A DNA stretch of 58,077 nucleotides from JAEUMD01 sp050250815 (GTDB lineage: Bacteria; Pseudomonadota; Alphaproteobacteria; Rhizobiales; Hyphomicrobiaceae). The DNA lies in contig JBFWNY010000026.1 of NCBI GenBank assembly GCA_050250815.1, positions 1 through 58,077 of the forward strand, in the 5' to 3' direction. Position numbers and translations under genes: made by a program. This document shows positions 34,422 to 43,594 of this stretch, one piece after another (position 1 is the stretch's first letter; the number at the start of each line of letters is the position of its first letter). Below the pieces are notes generated by a model, which was not told the origin of the DNA, did no database searches, and saw nothing but the letters and a program-made list of their open reading frames with translations.

Positions 34422-35189
34422 CTAACCATCATATGCGCGAACAATCCTCAAGAAATCGTCTGCTTTGAGGCTCGCTCCTCCGACGAGTGCTCCGTTCACG
34501 TTGGGCACGGCCATCAGCTCCCGCGCGTTGTCGGGCTTGACCGAGCCTCCGTAGAGGATGCGCATCCGGGCGCCCTCCCCCCCGAAGCGGTCGGCGAGCG
34601 CCACACGGATCGCGGCATGCACCTCCTCCACGTCGGCAAGAGTCGGCGTCAGCCCTGTTCCGATCGCCCAAACCGGCTCGTAGGCGATGACGGTATCGGT
34701 GGCCGTCGCCCCGTCGGGGACCGATGCCTTGAGTTGCCGGCGCACCACTTCAAGCGTCAAGCCGGCCGCGCGCTGTCCTGCCGTCTCGCCGATGCAGATG
34801 ATCGCGGTGAGGCCTGCGCGGCGCGCGGCCTGGGCCTTGCGGCTCACATGTCGATCGAGCTCACCGTGGTCCGCCCTGCGCTCCGAATGGCCCAGAATGA
34901 CCGCGGTGGCGCCCGCATCCTTCAGCATCTCGGCCGAAACGTCTCCCGTGTGCGCACCAGTCGCCGAGGCATGACAATCCTGGCCACCGATCGCGATGAC
35001 GCCGTCGCTGCACAGCTCGCCGAGCACCATAACAAGGGTCGCCGGCGGGCAGATCATGACGTCGGCCGAAGTGGCGTGGGCCTTGATGTCCTCGCGCACC
35101 TGAAGTGCCTGATCGAGCGCCGCTTTGAGGCCGTGCATCTTCCAGTTGCCCGATACGAGTGGGCGGATCGCGGCAGCATCTGCGCTCAT
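34422..35189 (-). CDS. tpiA: Triosephosphate isomerase
   Basis: A 255-residue glycolytic TIM barrel interconverting glyceraldehyde 3-phosphate and dihydroxyacetone phosphate. Catalytic residues are visible: Lys in SGNWKMHG, His in ILGHSERR and Glu in AYEPVWAIGTG. The start MSADAAA at 35189 is chosen because the longer frame to 35228 adds non-family residues. Confidence 0.97.
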   Translation of the reverse strand: MSADAAAIRPLVSGNWKMHGLKAALDQALQVREDIKAHATSADVMICPPATLVMVLGELCSDGVIAIGGQDCHASATGAHTGDVSAEMLKDAGATAVILGHSERRADHGELDRHVSRKAQAARRAGLTAIICIGETAGQRAAGLTLEVVRRQLKASVPDGATATDTVIAYEPVWAIGTGLTPTLADVEEVHAAIRVALADRFGGEGARMRILYGGSVKPDNARELMAVPNVNGALVGGASLKADDFLRIVRAYDG

Positions 35190-35496
35190 GTCAGCGAATC
35201 TCCAGTTGGCCGGCAAAGCAGCCCGCAAGCGCCCTCCCCGGCAGCGGCGGGCGACGAGGTGGCGGCACGCGCGTGGTGGTCCTAGAGGGAAGCTGAAAAG
35301 CCGTTGCGGCTCCCGCCCCGTGGGCTGGCGGCCGCACCCCTTGCTTTCACGGCCCGCCTGGGCTTCATATGGCGCTTCTTAACACGAGCCCCTGCTGAAA
35401 GAGCACGGGTTTTCAACCAATCCGAATGCGGCGAATTGGTGCAGCACGCGATCGAGCGCGCCGCATTTCGTCGCCGGAAACGGAGAGCTGCCACCG
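35190..35496. promoter_or_regulatory. Divergent promoter region tpiA / ppiD
   Basis: About 307 bases between two divergent genes with no credible coding frame. A less GC-rich patch at about 35,365-35,440 probably holds promoter elements. No operator was recognised. Confidence 0.3.
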
Positions 35497-37389
35497 ATGC
35501 TCGACGCAATGCGCCGCGGCGCCCAAGGCATCATTGCCAAGGTCCTGTTCGCGGTCCTCATCCTCAGCTTCGCCGTCTGGGGCATCGCCGACACTTTCAC
35601 CGGCCGCTCCAGCACGACCATCGCGGAAGTCGGCGGTCAGGAGATCACACCCAACGATTACCAGCGCGCGTTCCAGAACGAGCTCAACGCGCTGTCGTAC
35701 CAGGTGGGGCGCCGGATCTCGGCCGAGCAGGCGCGCGCATTCGGCCTCGACGAGCGCGTGCTGCAACGCCTTGTATCGTCAGCCGCCGTCGACGTGCATG
35801 CACGTCAATTGGGGCTCGGTCTGTCCGACAAGACGATCATTGAAGGACTTTCGCGCGATCCCGCGTTCCACGGGCCGGACGGAAAGTATTCACGCGCCGC
35901 CGTGGAGAACGTCATGCGGCAGCTTGGGCTGTCGGAAGCCGGCCTCGTCCGCCTGCGGCGCGATGAGGAACTGCGGCGACAGCTGACCAGTGCCTTCACC
36001 TCCGGCACCGTCGTGCCCCGCCCCATGATCGAGGAAATGCACGCATGGCGCGAGGAGACGCGCAAGATTGCGCACTTCAAGGTCGATCCCACCAAGGTCG
36101 TCAAGGTCGCTCCGCCCGACGATGCCAAACTCAAGGAGACCTATGATGCCAACAAGGCGAGCTTCGTGACGCCGGAGCTGCGCAAGCTCGCCGTGCTCGT
36201 GCTGTCGGTTGATGACGTCAAGAAAAAGATGGTGGTTTCCGATGAGGAGGCCAAACAGGTCTGGGAGCAAGAGCGTTCGATCTATGACACGCCGGAGAAA
36301 CGCCGCGTTCAGCAGATCTCCTTCCCCGACAAGGCCAAGGCCGATGCCGCGCGCAAGGCCATCGACGGCGGCAAGAGCTTCACGGACGTAGCCAAGGAGG
36401 CGGGCGCAAAAGAGAGCGACATCGACCTGGGTCTCGTCGAGCGCACCCAATTGGTCGACCCGAAAATCTCCGAGGCTGCCTTTTCACTCGCAAAGGACGC
36501 CGTATCGGCGCCTGTCGAGGGACGCTTCACCACCGCCATCCTGCGCGTAACCGCGATCGAACCGGGTATCACGCGCGCCTTCGACGACGTGAAGGACAAG
36601 GTGCGCGACAAGATAGCGGGCGAGAAGGCGCGCTTCGAGATCCAGAAACTGCAGGACGAGGTGGAAGACGGCCGCGCCGGAGGACAGCCGCTGAAGGCCA
36701 TCGGCGAGCGTCTGAAGATTACCTACCGCGAGGTGGCCGAGACCGACCGGCAGAACAAGACCGCCGACGGCAAGCCCGCTCTTGAGCACACCGATGCCGT
36801 GCCGATCATCACAGCCGGCTTCGAGGCGCAGGTTGGAATCGAGCACGAGCCCGTGGCTCTCGCCGACGGTGGTATCGCCTGGGTCGACGCCTTGAGCGTT
36901 ACGCCGCCCAAGCAGAAGGCCTTCGAGGACGTCAAAGACGAGGCAAAGGCCGCCTACGAGCGTGACGAGAGCTTGCGTCAGCTGCGCGAAGCCGCGGCAA
37001 AGTTCGTCGAGCGTCTCAACAAGGGCGAGGCCATCGAGGCGGTCGCGGCCGAGAGCGGCGGCACGGTGGAGACGACGCTTCCTGTAACACGCAATACGAC
37101 ACCTCAGGGCCTGACGCGTTCGGCCATCGCGCAGGCGTTCGTTCTGCGCAAGGGCGCCGCCGGATCGAGCGACAGTCCCGACAACACCACCCGAACTGTG
37201 TTCCAGGTCAAGGACGTGACGGCGGCTCCCGCGCCAACCAAGGAGCAAGCCGACAAGATCGCCAAGGAGCTGGCCGGTCAGCTCGAGGGCGATATGATTG
37301 CCTCCTACGTCGGCGCGCTGGAGAAGCGCGTTGGCGTGTCGATCGACCGCGCGGCCTTCCAGCGCGCGACCGGAGCCAGCTCGCAATGA
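35497..37389 (+). CDS. ppiD: PpiD-type periplasmic chaperone / parvulin isomerase
   Basis: A 630-residue protein. An N-terminal membrane anchor (about 12-32, FAVLILSFAVWGIAD) is followed by a SurA-N/PpiD chaperone region (about 37-200), a parvulin-like domain (about 265-355) and a helical C-terminus. It helps outer-membrane and periplasmic proteins fold at the Sec translocon. The parvulin part looks divergent, so isomerase activity is uncertain. It is upstream of trpE, as in other Hyphomicrobiales. Confidence 0.9.
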   Translation: MLDAMRRGAQGIIAKVLFAVLILSFAVWGIADTFTGRSSTTIAEVGGQEITPNDYQRAFQNELNALSYQVGRRISAEQARAFGLDERVLQRLVSSAAVDVHARQLGLGLSDKTIIEGLSRDPAFHGPDGKYSRAAVENVMRQLGLSEAGLVRLRRDEELRRQLTSAFTSGTVVPRPMIEEMHAWREETRKIAHFKVDPTKVVKVAPPDDAKLKETYDANKASFVTPELRKLAVLVLSVDDVKKKMVVSDEEAKQVWEQERSIYDTPEKRRVQQISFPDKAKADAARKAIDGGKSFTDVAKEAGAKESDIDLGLVERTQLVDPKISEAAFSLAKDAVSAPVEGRFTTAILRVTAIEPGITRAFDDVKDKVRDKIAGEKARFEIQKLQDEVEDGRAGGQPLKAIGERLKITYREVAETDRQNKTADGKPALEHTDAVPIITAGFEAQVGIEHEPVALADGGIAWVDALSVTPPKQKAFEDVKDEAKAAYERDESLRQLREAAAKFVERLNKGEAIEAVAAESGGTVETTLPVTRNTTPQGLTRSAIAQAFVLRKGAAGSSDSPDNTTRTVFQVKDVTAAPAPTKEQADKIAKELAGQLEGDMIASYVGALEKRVGVSIDRAAFQRATGASSQ

Positions 37390-37441
37390 CGCCTCGCAGC
37401 GCTCGATGCCAACCGACTGGGTGCGCCACGGAGCGACGACC

Positions 37442-39031
37442 GTGACCCGCATCGATACGGCCGCTCCGGCCGATGGCTCTTCCGCCGATCTCGACGTATC
37501 TCCTTCGGCGCAGGATTTCGCGTCAGCCTACGCCAGCGGGCGTCCGCTGGTGCTCTCCACGCGCCTCATCGCCGATTTGGAGACGCCGGTTTCGGCCTAC
37601 CTCAAGCTTGCCCGCGTCGGACCACCCAGTTTTCTGCTCGAATCCGTGGAAGGCGGAGCAGTGCGCGGCCGCTACTCCATCATCGGGCTGAAGCCTGACC
37701 TCGTCTGGCGCGCGCTCGGAGGACATGCCGAGATCGATCGCCATCCAGGAACGCCGCAATCGTCCTATGTGAAAGCCGCCGAGCCGACGCTCCAGTCGTT
37801 GCGGGCTGTCCTCGATGAGAGCCGCATCGATCTGCCCGAGGATCTGCCGCCGATGGCTGCCGGCGTGTTCGGCTACATGGGCTACGATACCATCCGGCTT
37901 GTCGAGAACCTCCCCAACCAGCCACCCGACGCCCTCGGCGTGCCCGACGCTATTCTCGTGCGACCGACGATCATGGTGATCTTCGACTCGGTGCGGGACG
38001 AGATGACGGTGGTGACGCCGGTTCGCCCGGCCGCCGGCGTGACCGCGGAAGCCGCGCGCGCTGCCGCCATCGGCAGGCTCAGCAGCGTGGTGGCGGCCCT
38101 AGATGCGCCCTCCACACACGCGGCGGCACCCGCGGAAGGGACGCTGGCGCTGGCCGAGCCGCAATCCAACACATCGCCGGCCGAGTTCATGGCGATGGTC
38201 GAAAAGGCCCGCGAGTACATCAAGGCCGGCGACATCTTCCAGGTCGTGCTGTCGCAACGGTTCTCGACTCCGTTCCCGCTCCCGCCCTTCGCGTTGTATC
38301 GCGCTCTGCGCCGCCTCAATCCGTCGCCATTCCTGTTCCATCTCGACTTCGGCGACTTCGCCCTCGTCGGATCGAGTCCGGAAATTCTGGTGCGCGTGCG
38401 CGCCGGAGAGGTCACCATCCGTCCTATCGCGGGCACGGTTCGCCGTGGCGCCACGGCCGCTGAGGACCGGCTTCTGTCCGAGCAGCTTCTCGCCGATCCC
38501 AAGGAATTGGCCGAGCACCTCATGCTTCTCGATCTGGGGCGCAATGACGTCGGCCGCGTCGCCTCGGTCGGGACGGTGCGCGTCACCGAGAAGTTCGTCG
38601 TCGAACGCTACAGCCACGTCATGCACATCGTCTCGAACGTGGTGGGGCGGCTGGCACAGGGAGCCGATACCGTCGACGCGCTGATGGCGGGTTTCCCTGC
38701 GGGCACCGTCTCGGGCGCGCCCAAGGTCCGGGCGATGGAAATCATCGACGAACTCGAGAAGAGCAAGCGCGGACCTTACGCGGGGTGCGTGGGCTATTTT
38801 GCGGCCGATGGCGAGATGGACACGTGCATCGTGCTGCGCACCGCCCTCGTCAAGGACGGCATGCTGCATGTTCAGGCCGGTGCCGGTGTCGTCTACGACA
38901 GCCAGCCGGAGAACGAGCAGCAGGAGTGCATCAACAAGGCCAAGGCGGTCGTTCGCGCCGCGGAGGAGACGGTGCGCTTCGCAGGTGGCGCCGGCGGCGG
39001 CCGGACGGGCAATCGCGGCGCCTGGGGCTGA
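37442..39031 (+). CDS. trpE: TrpE, anthranilate synthase component I
   Basis: A 529-residue enzyme taking chorismate to anthranilate with TrpG. Family marks: the early LARVGPPSFLLESVEGG feedback-site region, RPIAGTVRRG, LLDLGRNDVGRV and the C-terminal chorismate-binding MAGFPAGTVSGAPK. Start GTG 37442 has GGAG eight bases upstream; an ATG at 37406 adds 12 residues without a clear ribosome binding site. Gap to ppiD is about 50 bases, so no leader peptide attenuator fits here. Not fused to TrpG, unlike some rhizobial TrpEG. Confidence 0.96.
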   Translation: MTRIDTAAPADGSSADLDVSPSAQDFASAYASGRPLVLSTRLIADLETPVSAYLKLARVGPPSFLLESVEGGAVRGRYSIIGLKPDLVWRALGGHAEIDRHPGTPQSSYVKAAEPTLQSLRAVLDESRIDLPEDLPPMAAGVFGYMGYDTIRLVENLPNQPPDALGVPDAILVRPTIMVIFDSVRDEMTVVTPVRPAAGVTAEAARAAAIGRLSSVVAALDAPSTHAAAPAEGTLALAEPQSNTSPAEFMAMVEKAREYIKAGDIFQVVLSQRFSTPFPLPPFALYRALRRLNPSPFLFHLDFGDFALVGSSPEILVRVRAGEVTIRPIAGTVRRGATAAEDRLLSEQLLADPKELAEHLMLLDLGRNDVGRVASVGTVRVTEKFVVERYSHVMHIVSNVVGRLAQGADTVDALMAGFPAGTVSGAPKVRAMEIIDELEKSKRGPYAGCVGYFAADGEMDTCIVLRTALVKDGMLHVQAGAGVVYDSQPENEQQECINKAKAVVRAAEETVRFAGGAGGGRTGNRGAWG

Positions 39032-39064
39032 GCGACAAGCTATCAACGCTCGTGCGGTGGGCCC

Positions 39065-39232
39065 TCAGCGATCAGCCGGGGAACCGGGCTCAGCATTGCC
39101 ACCGAGCCTATCGGCAAGAGTGCGCTCCCCGGGCTGAAATCTGACGATCCAGAGCGCCAGCGCCAGCGCACCGATCGCCATCAGCAGCCCGGGCCATAAC
39201 GACAGCACTGAGAAGATCGGTTCACCCGCCAT
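39065..39232 (-). CDS. Small single-pass membrane protein
   Basis: A 55-residue frame (MAGEPIFSVL...) with one strong hydrophobic helix (about 8-28), then a basic stretch and a polar tail. It is convergent with trpE and divergent from sixA. The frame opens up to 39271, but the shorter ATG looks natural. No family recognised. Confidence 0.4.
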   Translation of the reverse strand: MAGEPIFSVLSLWPGLLMAIGALALALWIVRFQPGERTLADRLGGNAEPGSPADR

Positions 39233-39367
39233 GCTGGCCTCCGGCGGCGCTGTCACACGCCTGTCATCCACTCCGCGTCCGTCTCACTCCGGACATGGGC
39301 AATATACGTCATCATGGTCGATCCGGATGCTTGCCAGGGAACACTCTATGACGGCAACTTCGACGCC

Positions 39368-39898
39368 ATGCTGAATCTCCTGCTGCTGCGTCACGCAAAA
39401 TCCACGTGGGACGACCCGACGCTCGACGACTTCGACCGGCCGCTCAACAAGCGCGGTACGAAGGCCGCGAGCCGGATCGGCCGCTACCTCGTCGAGACCG
39501 GACTGAGACCAACGCTGGTGCTCTGCTCGACCGCCGTGCGGACGCGCGCGACACTCACGCTCGTCATGAACGAGTTGGGCTTACCGGCGCCGCACGTCCG
39601 CTACGAGGACAGCCTCTATCTCGCCGATGCCGAGACGCTGTTCGATGCAGTCCGGTCCGCACCGCCCGACGCGCAGGCTGCAATGGGTCCGATCATGCTC
39701 GTTGGCCACAATCCGGGCATGCACGCGCTCGCCCTGGAACTCACCGGCTCGGGCGCGCGCAGTACGCTGTCCGACCTCGCCATGCAGTTCCCGACCGCAG
39801 CGCTCGCACACATCTCGTTCCAATGCGACAGCTGGCGGGACATCGCCCCGGCGGCCGGGCGCATCGAGGCCTTCATTTTGCCCCGACGGCTCGACTGA
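39368..39898 (+). CDS. sixA: SixA-type histidine phosphatase
   Basis: A 176-residue histidine phosphatase. The RHAKSTW motif (catalytic His at residue 9), KRG, the STAVRTRAT segment and the second catalytic His in LVGHNPGMH are present. SixA dephosphorylates His-phosphotransfer domains; other small phosphatases of the same superfamily are possible. Start MLNLLLL at 39368; the upstream extension to 39314 is not family-like. Confidence 0.88.
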   Translation: MLNLLLLRHAKSTWDDPTLDDFDRPLNKRGTKAASRIGRYLVETGLRPTLVLCSTAVRTRATLTLVMNELGLPAPHVRYEDSLYLADAETLFDAVRSAPPDAQAAMGPIMLVGHNPGMHALALELTGSGARSTLSDLAMQFPTAALAHISFQCDSWRDIAPAAGRIEAFILPRRLD

Positions 39899-39927
39899 CA
39901 CTCTCCGCCGAGCCGCTCGTCAACGCA

Positions 39928-39957
39928 GAAGGCCGGCTCGTTCGCGAGCCGGCCTCC
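39928..39957. terminator. Bidirectional hairpin terminator with UUCG loop
   Basis: A perfect 11-base stem (AGGCCGGCTCG / CGAGCCGGCCT, 39930-39955) closes a TTCG tetraloop. It lies between the convergent sixA and desaturase genes. No long T-run follows, but the stem is exceptionally stable. Confidence 0.6.
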
Positions 39958-39984
39958 ATGATGGCGTGGGGAAAGTTCTATGGA

Positions 39985-41493
39985 TCAGACCTGGAACCGG
40001 GTCGGCAGGACGAGGGCCATCACGCGGCTGACAGCGCGGTCGAGTGCAAGGCCAGTACCGGTCCGCTCCGGCACGCCGAACGGCTGGGTACGCTCGGCGA
40101 CGATTGCGGCCAGCGCGGCCTTGTCGTTGAGGTCCACACCCGACAGGTGCGCATTCTGGGCGATCGCCGCGTAGTCACGGCGCCACAGGGCGGAGACGAA
40201 GGCCAGCGGTCCGAAGATCTCCTTCTGCATCAGCACCGCACCATGGCCGGCCTCGGAGTTCACCTGCTTCGAGAAGACCGAGTAGTAGGCGCTCCAGTGA
40301 CGGCCGGGCTGCAGATGATGCTCGACATGGTAGTCGCTGCCCAGGTTGCCGTGCTCGTGGCCGAGGAAGTTGACCGAGTTGCCGTGCGCATCCTGGATGT
40401 CGTGATCGTCGACGAGACCGTGCTGCCAGAAGGCGACCAGCGAGAGCATGTTGCCGCCGACGAAGCGCGATACCCAGATGAGCGCAGCCGCCAGAGGATT
40501 GATGACTGCGACCGCGGCGAGGAAGCCGTACCAGATCACGAAGCCACGGGCCAATTCGCGCATCTGCCGCTTCTTGCCCTTCTTGGCGAGGTAGGAGAAC
40601 ACCTTGTAGCCGGACACCATGTCCAGGCCCTGGATCAGGGCGTGGCGCGAGAAGTCGGTGAAGCTCGTGCGGTCGTAGGGCGCAGTGGTCTGGCTGTCGA
40701 GCAGGCCGTTGTCCTCGACGTGGTGGACGTAGACGTGCTGGATGCGGTGGTACTCGGGGGCACGGGCCAGCAGCAGCTGGTGGGGATACTCGAAGTAGAC
40801 CTGCAGGGCCTTCAGGATGCGCTTCTCGTTCTCCGGCGTTCCGGCCTTGGGCTGGAATACCCGGGTGTGCAGGTTGACGTGGTCGATGAGCTCATGCGGG
40901 AACTGGGCGATCAGCAGGGCCACGAAGTAGGCGAGCACCACGAAGTAGTTCAGCGTCGAGGGCATCAGCACCAGAACCGTCAGCGGGATCACGGCGACTG
41001 AGTTGGCAACCCACACGCGGGTGAAGATCGCATCGATCGGATGGTGAAGGCGCTTGGAGATCCAGCGGTCGAGCGGGCGCTCCTCGATGGCGGCCTTCAG
41101 CCCCTCGAAGGTGGAGGGGAAATCCGTGTAGATGAGATAGGCGCGGCCGAACAGACCGGCCGAGATCCAGAACATCAGCTCGAGGCCGATGTGTGCCGGG
41201 TTTGAGTAGTCCGGCCAGAACCCGGGAAGCGTCTGCGTGGCGGCGGCCATCAGCAGCGCGGAAACGGTGAGCCAGGTCAGCGGCGCGCGTTCGATGATGC
41301 TGCGCGGCAGGACACGGCTGAAGACGGCGCCACCAGCGGCGGCGAGCCAGTAGAGGTAGGCGCAGGAGAGGAAGAAATAGCCCGACAGTGTCGTGGCAAG
41401 TGCGGTGGCCAGCGCCGAAAGGGGCGCGACATGAGACTGGGCATCCGCCTCGGTGGCGGCGACCGGTGCGGCAATCGTTGCGGTGTGCGACAA
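39985..41493 (-). CDS. Fatty-acid-desaturase-superfamily membrane di-iron enzyme
   Basis: A 502-residue integral membrane protein with about six hydrophobic segments. Three histidine clusters of the desaturase/alkane-hydroxylase superfamily are visible: HELIDH (200-205), HRIQHVYVHH (249-258) and, near the C-terminus, GHEHGN followed by DYHVEHHLQP. Such enzymes insert double bonds or hydroxyl groups into acyl or alkyl chains; the substrate is unknown. The start is TTG at 41493 with GGAGG seven bases upstream; the ATG at 41520 lies before that ribosome binding site and is unlikely. It stands between trpE and trpGDC. Confidence 0.82.
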   Translation of the reverse strand: MSHTATIAAPVAATEADAQSHVAPLSALATALATTLSGYFFLSCAYLYWLAAAGGAVFSRVLPRSIIERAPLTWLTVSALLMAAATQTLPGFWPDYSNPAHIGLELMFWISAGLFGRAYLIYTDFPSTFEGLKAAIEERPLDRWISKRLHHPIDAIFTRVWVANSVAVIPLTVLVLMPSTLNYFVVLAYFVALLIAQFPHELIDHVNLHTRVFQPKAGTPENEKRILKALQVYFEYPHQLLLARAPEYHRIQHVYVHHVEDNGLLDSQTTAPYDRTSFTDFSRHALIQGLDMVSGYKVFSYLAKKGKKRQMRELARGFVIWYGFLAAVAVINPLAAALIWVSRFVGGNMLSLVAFWQHGLVDDHDIQDAHGNSVNFLGHEHGNLGSDYHVEHHLQPGRHWSAYYSVFSKQVNSEAGHGAVLMQKEIFGPLAFVSALWRRDYAAIAQNAHLSGVDLNDKAALAAIVAERTQPFGVPERTGTGLALDRAVSRVMALVLPTRFQV

Positions 41494-41926
41494 GACACGT
41501 CCTCCAGGTATCCGGGGCATCCCCGACAGCTCAGTTCCGGATTACCTCTCCATTAACTATTGTTCCCGGGGTTACCGATGTTCCCTGGGGAACCTCATGC
41601 AGCATTTATTGCGGCGCGAAATTGCTTTGACGTCATAGTTTTTCGCGCTCTTCTGGTCCAGCGCAGGCCTCACCCGCAGACCCGAGCTTAGGGCGCAAGC
41701 CCGGCGGGCATGCCCGTGCCTTCATCGGTGTCCCGAGTTCACGCCCTCGTGGAACCGCCCCTCCTCCTGGTACCGAAGGTCAGGTTCCAAACCCCGAGCC
41801 TAAGCCGCAGCCCTGGGTTTGACTTGCGGTCGCGTCGGGCTATCACAGTGTCGCGGTCCCGGTGCTCACGATCCATGCCCCAGGCGAACGCCATGCAAAG
41901 CGCGAGAGAGAGGCGACGGGGCGGCC
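41494..41926. promoter_or_regulatory. Divergent region: desaturase / trpGDC promoters
   Basis: About 430 bases. Near the desaturase gene is a pair of GTTCCC elements: GTTCCCGGG (41562-41570) and a near-palindrome GTTCCCTGGGGAAC (41580-41593), a likely operator or repeat. Further right is a good sigma-70-like promoter toward trpG (TTGACT 41819-41824, 16-base spacer, TATCAC 41841-41846). About 85 bases of leader follow, without a convincing leader peptide. Confidence 0.5.
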
Positions 41927-42541
41927 ATGCTGATCCTCATCGATAACTACGACAGCTTTACCTACAATCTCGTCCACTTCCTGGGTGAGCTTGGTGCGGA
42001 GTCTGTCGTCATCCGCAATGACAAGGTGACGGCCGAAGAGGTGATCGCCCAGAAGCCTAAGGCCATCGTACTGTCGCCCGGCCCGTGCACGCCCAACGAG
42101 GCGGGCGTCTGTCTCGACTTGATCGCCAAGGCGGGGGCGAAAATACCACTGCTCGGCGTGTGCCTGGGGCACCAGTCGATCGGACAGTCCTACGGCGGCA
42201 AGGTGATCCGCGCGCCCGTGCCCATGCACGGCAAGCTGTCGACCATCACCCACAATGGCACGGGGATCTTCTCCGGCATGCCGCAGGGATTCGAAGTTAC
42301 GCGCTACCATTCGCTCATCGTCGAGCGAGAGAGCCTGCCCGCCTGCCTTGAAGTGACCGCCGAGACCGACGACGGCCTGATCATGGGTCTGGCGCACAAG
42401 ACCCATCCCGTACACGGCGTGCAATTCCATCCCGAGAGCATCGCCTCCCAATATGGGCACGCGCTGCTCGCCAATTTCCTGGAGCTGGCCGGCATCCCGC
42501 CGCGGCGTGACAGGATCCCTGTGCCCCGCCGCGCGGCATGA
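41927..42541 (+). CDS. trpG: TrpG, anthranilate synthase component II (glutaminase)
   Basis: A 204-residue class I glutamine amidotransferase supplying ammonia to TrpE. Start MLILIDNYDSF is the family N-terminus; the nucleophile is Cys79 in GVCLGHQ; the His-Glu pair is in VQFHPES. The pabA name is possible for a dual-use subunit. It overlaps trpD by four bases (ATGA), so trpG, trpD and trpC form one operon from the promoter at about 41,820. Confidence 0.96.
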   Translation: MLILIDNYDSFTYNLVHFLGELGAESVVIRNDKVTAEEVIAQKPKAIVLSPGPCTPNEAGVCLDLIAKAGAKIPLLGVCLGHQSIGQSYGGKVIRAPVPMHGKLSTITHNGTGIFSGMPQGFEVTRYHSLIVERESLPACLEVTAETDDGLIMGLAHKTHPVHGVQFHPESIASQYGHALLANFLELAGIPPRRDRIPVPRRAA

Positions 42542-43587
42542 GCCGCCGGGACATTCCATCCATGACCGCGCCGGAACTCAAGGGCATCATCCAGAAGGTC
42601 TCGACCGGAGCCTCGCTCGACGGCGAGGAGACCGAGCGCGTGCTCGACCTGATGTCGTCGGGTGCCGCTACACCCGTGCAGATGGGTGCCTTCCTGATGG
42701 CGCTGCGCGTGCGTGGAGAGACGGTAGAGGAATTGACCGGCGCCGCACGCCTGCTGCGCGCCCGCATGCTGCCCGTCGAGGCGCCGCCCGACGCGGTCGA
42801 CATCGTGGGCACCGGAGGAGACTCGCACGGGACGTACAATGTCTCCACGTGCGCGGCCATCGTTGCTGCGGGCGCTGGCGTGCATGTCGCCAAGCACGGC
42901 AATCGCTCGGTATCCTCGCTGTCGGGTGCCTCCGACGTGCTATCCGCGCTCGGCGTGAAGGTTGACGTTGGCCCCACGGTTGTCGCGCGCGCAATCGCCC
43001 AAGCCGGCCTGGGCTTCATGTGGGCCCCCATGCACCATCCGGCGATGAAGCAGTGGGCGCCGGTGCGGGCCGAGTTGGGTATCCGCACGCTCTTCAACCT
43101 GCTCGGGCCGATCTGCAATCCCGCCGGAACGCAACGGCAGGTGCTGGGCGTATTCGACCGTCGCTGGCTCGAGCCCATCGCACATGTGCTCAAGAATCTG
43201 ACGGCCGAGCATGTCTGGGTCGTGCACGGTGCGGACGGCATGGACGAACTGACCACGACGGGTGTCAGCCACGTCGCCGAACTGCACGACGGCGACATCA
43301 CCGTGTTCGAAGTGACGCCGGAGCATGCCGGCCTGCCCCGCGCCACGCTCGCCGACCTGAAGGGCGGCGATGCGAGGCAGAACGCCGAGGCGATCCGCGG
43401 CGTGCTGCGCGGAGAGCCTGGCGCCTTCCGCGATATCGTGCTGCTCAATGCGGCGGCAGCCCTCATCGTCGGCGGCAAGGTTGCCAACCTCGCCGACGGC
43501 GTCGACCGCGCGGCGCGATCGATCGACGGAGGCGCCGCGAGCGCGGCGCTCGACCGGCTCGTCGCCGTCACCAACGATAGCGCTTGA
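42538..43587 (+). CDS. trpD: TrpD, anthranilate phosphoribosyltransferase
   Basis: A 349-residue enzyme joining anthranilate and PRPP. Family motifs: GTGGDSHGTYNVST (PRPP binding), KHGNRSVSS, and the FNLLGPICNPAG segment. Length and order (trpG-trpD-trpC) are typical. Translation is coupled to trpG through the ATGA overlap; trpC begins seven bases after its stop. Confidence 0.97.
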   Translation: MSRRDIPSMTAPELKGIIQKVSTGASLDGEETERVLDLMSSGAATPVQMGAFLMALRVRGETVEELTGAARLLRARMLPVEAPPDAVDIVGTGGDSHGTYNVSTCAAIVAAGAGVHVAKHGNRSVSSLSGASDVLSALGVKVDVGPTVVARAIAQAGLGFMWAPMHHPAMKQWAPVRAELGIRTLFNLLGPICNPAGTQRQVLGVFDRRWLEPIAHVLKNLTAEHVWVVHGADGMDELTTTGVSHVAELHDGDITVFEVTPEHAGLPRATLADLKGGDARQNAEAIRGVLRGEPGAFRDIVLLNAAAALIVGGKVANLADGVDRAARSIDGGAASAALDRLVAVTNDSA

Positions 43588-43594
43588 GGCAGCG

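Noticed and set aside
41562..41593. EcfG-type general-stress promoter (GGAAC...CGTT) near the desaturase gene
   Set aside because: GGAAC is present on the minus strand, but no CGTT lies at the required spacing, so only a palindromic operator-like element is claimed.
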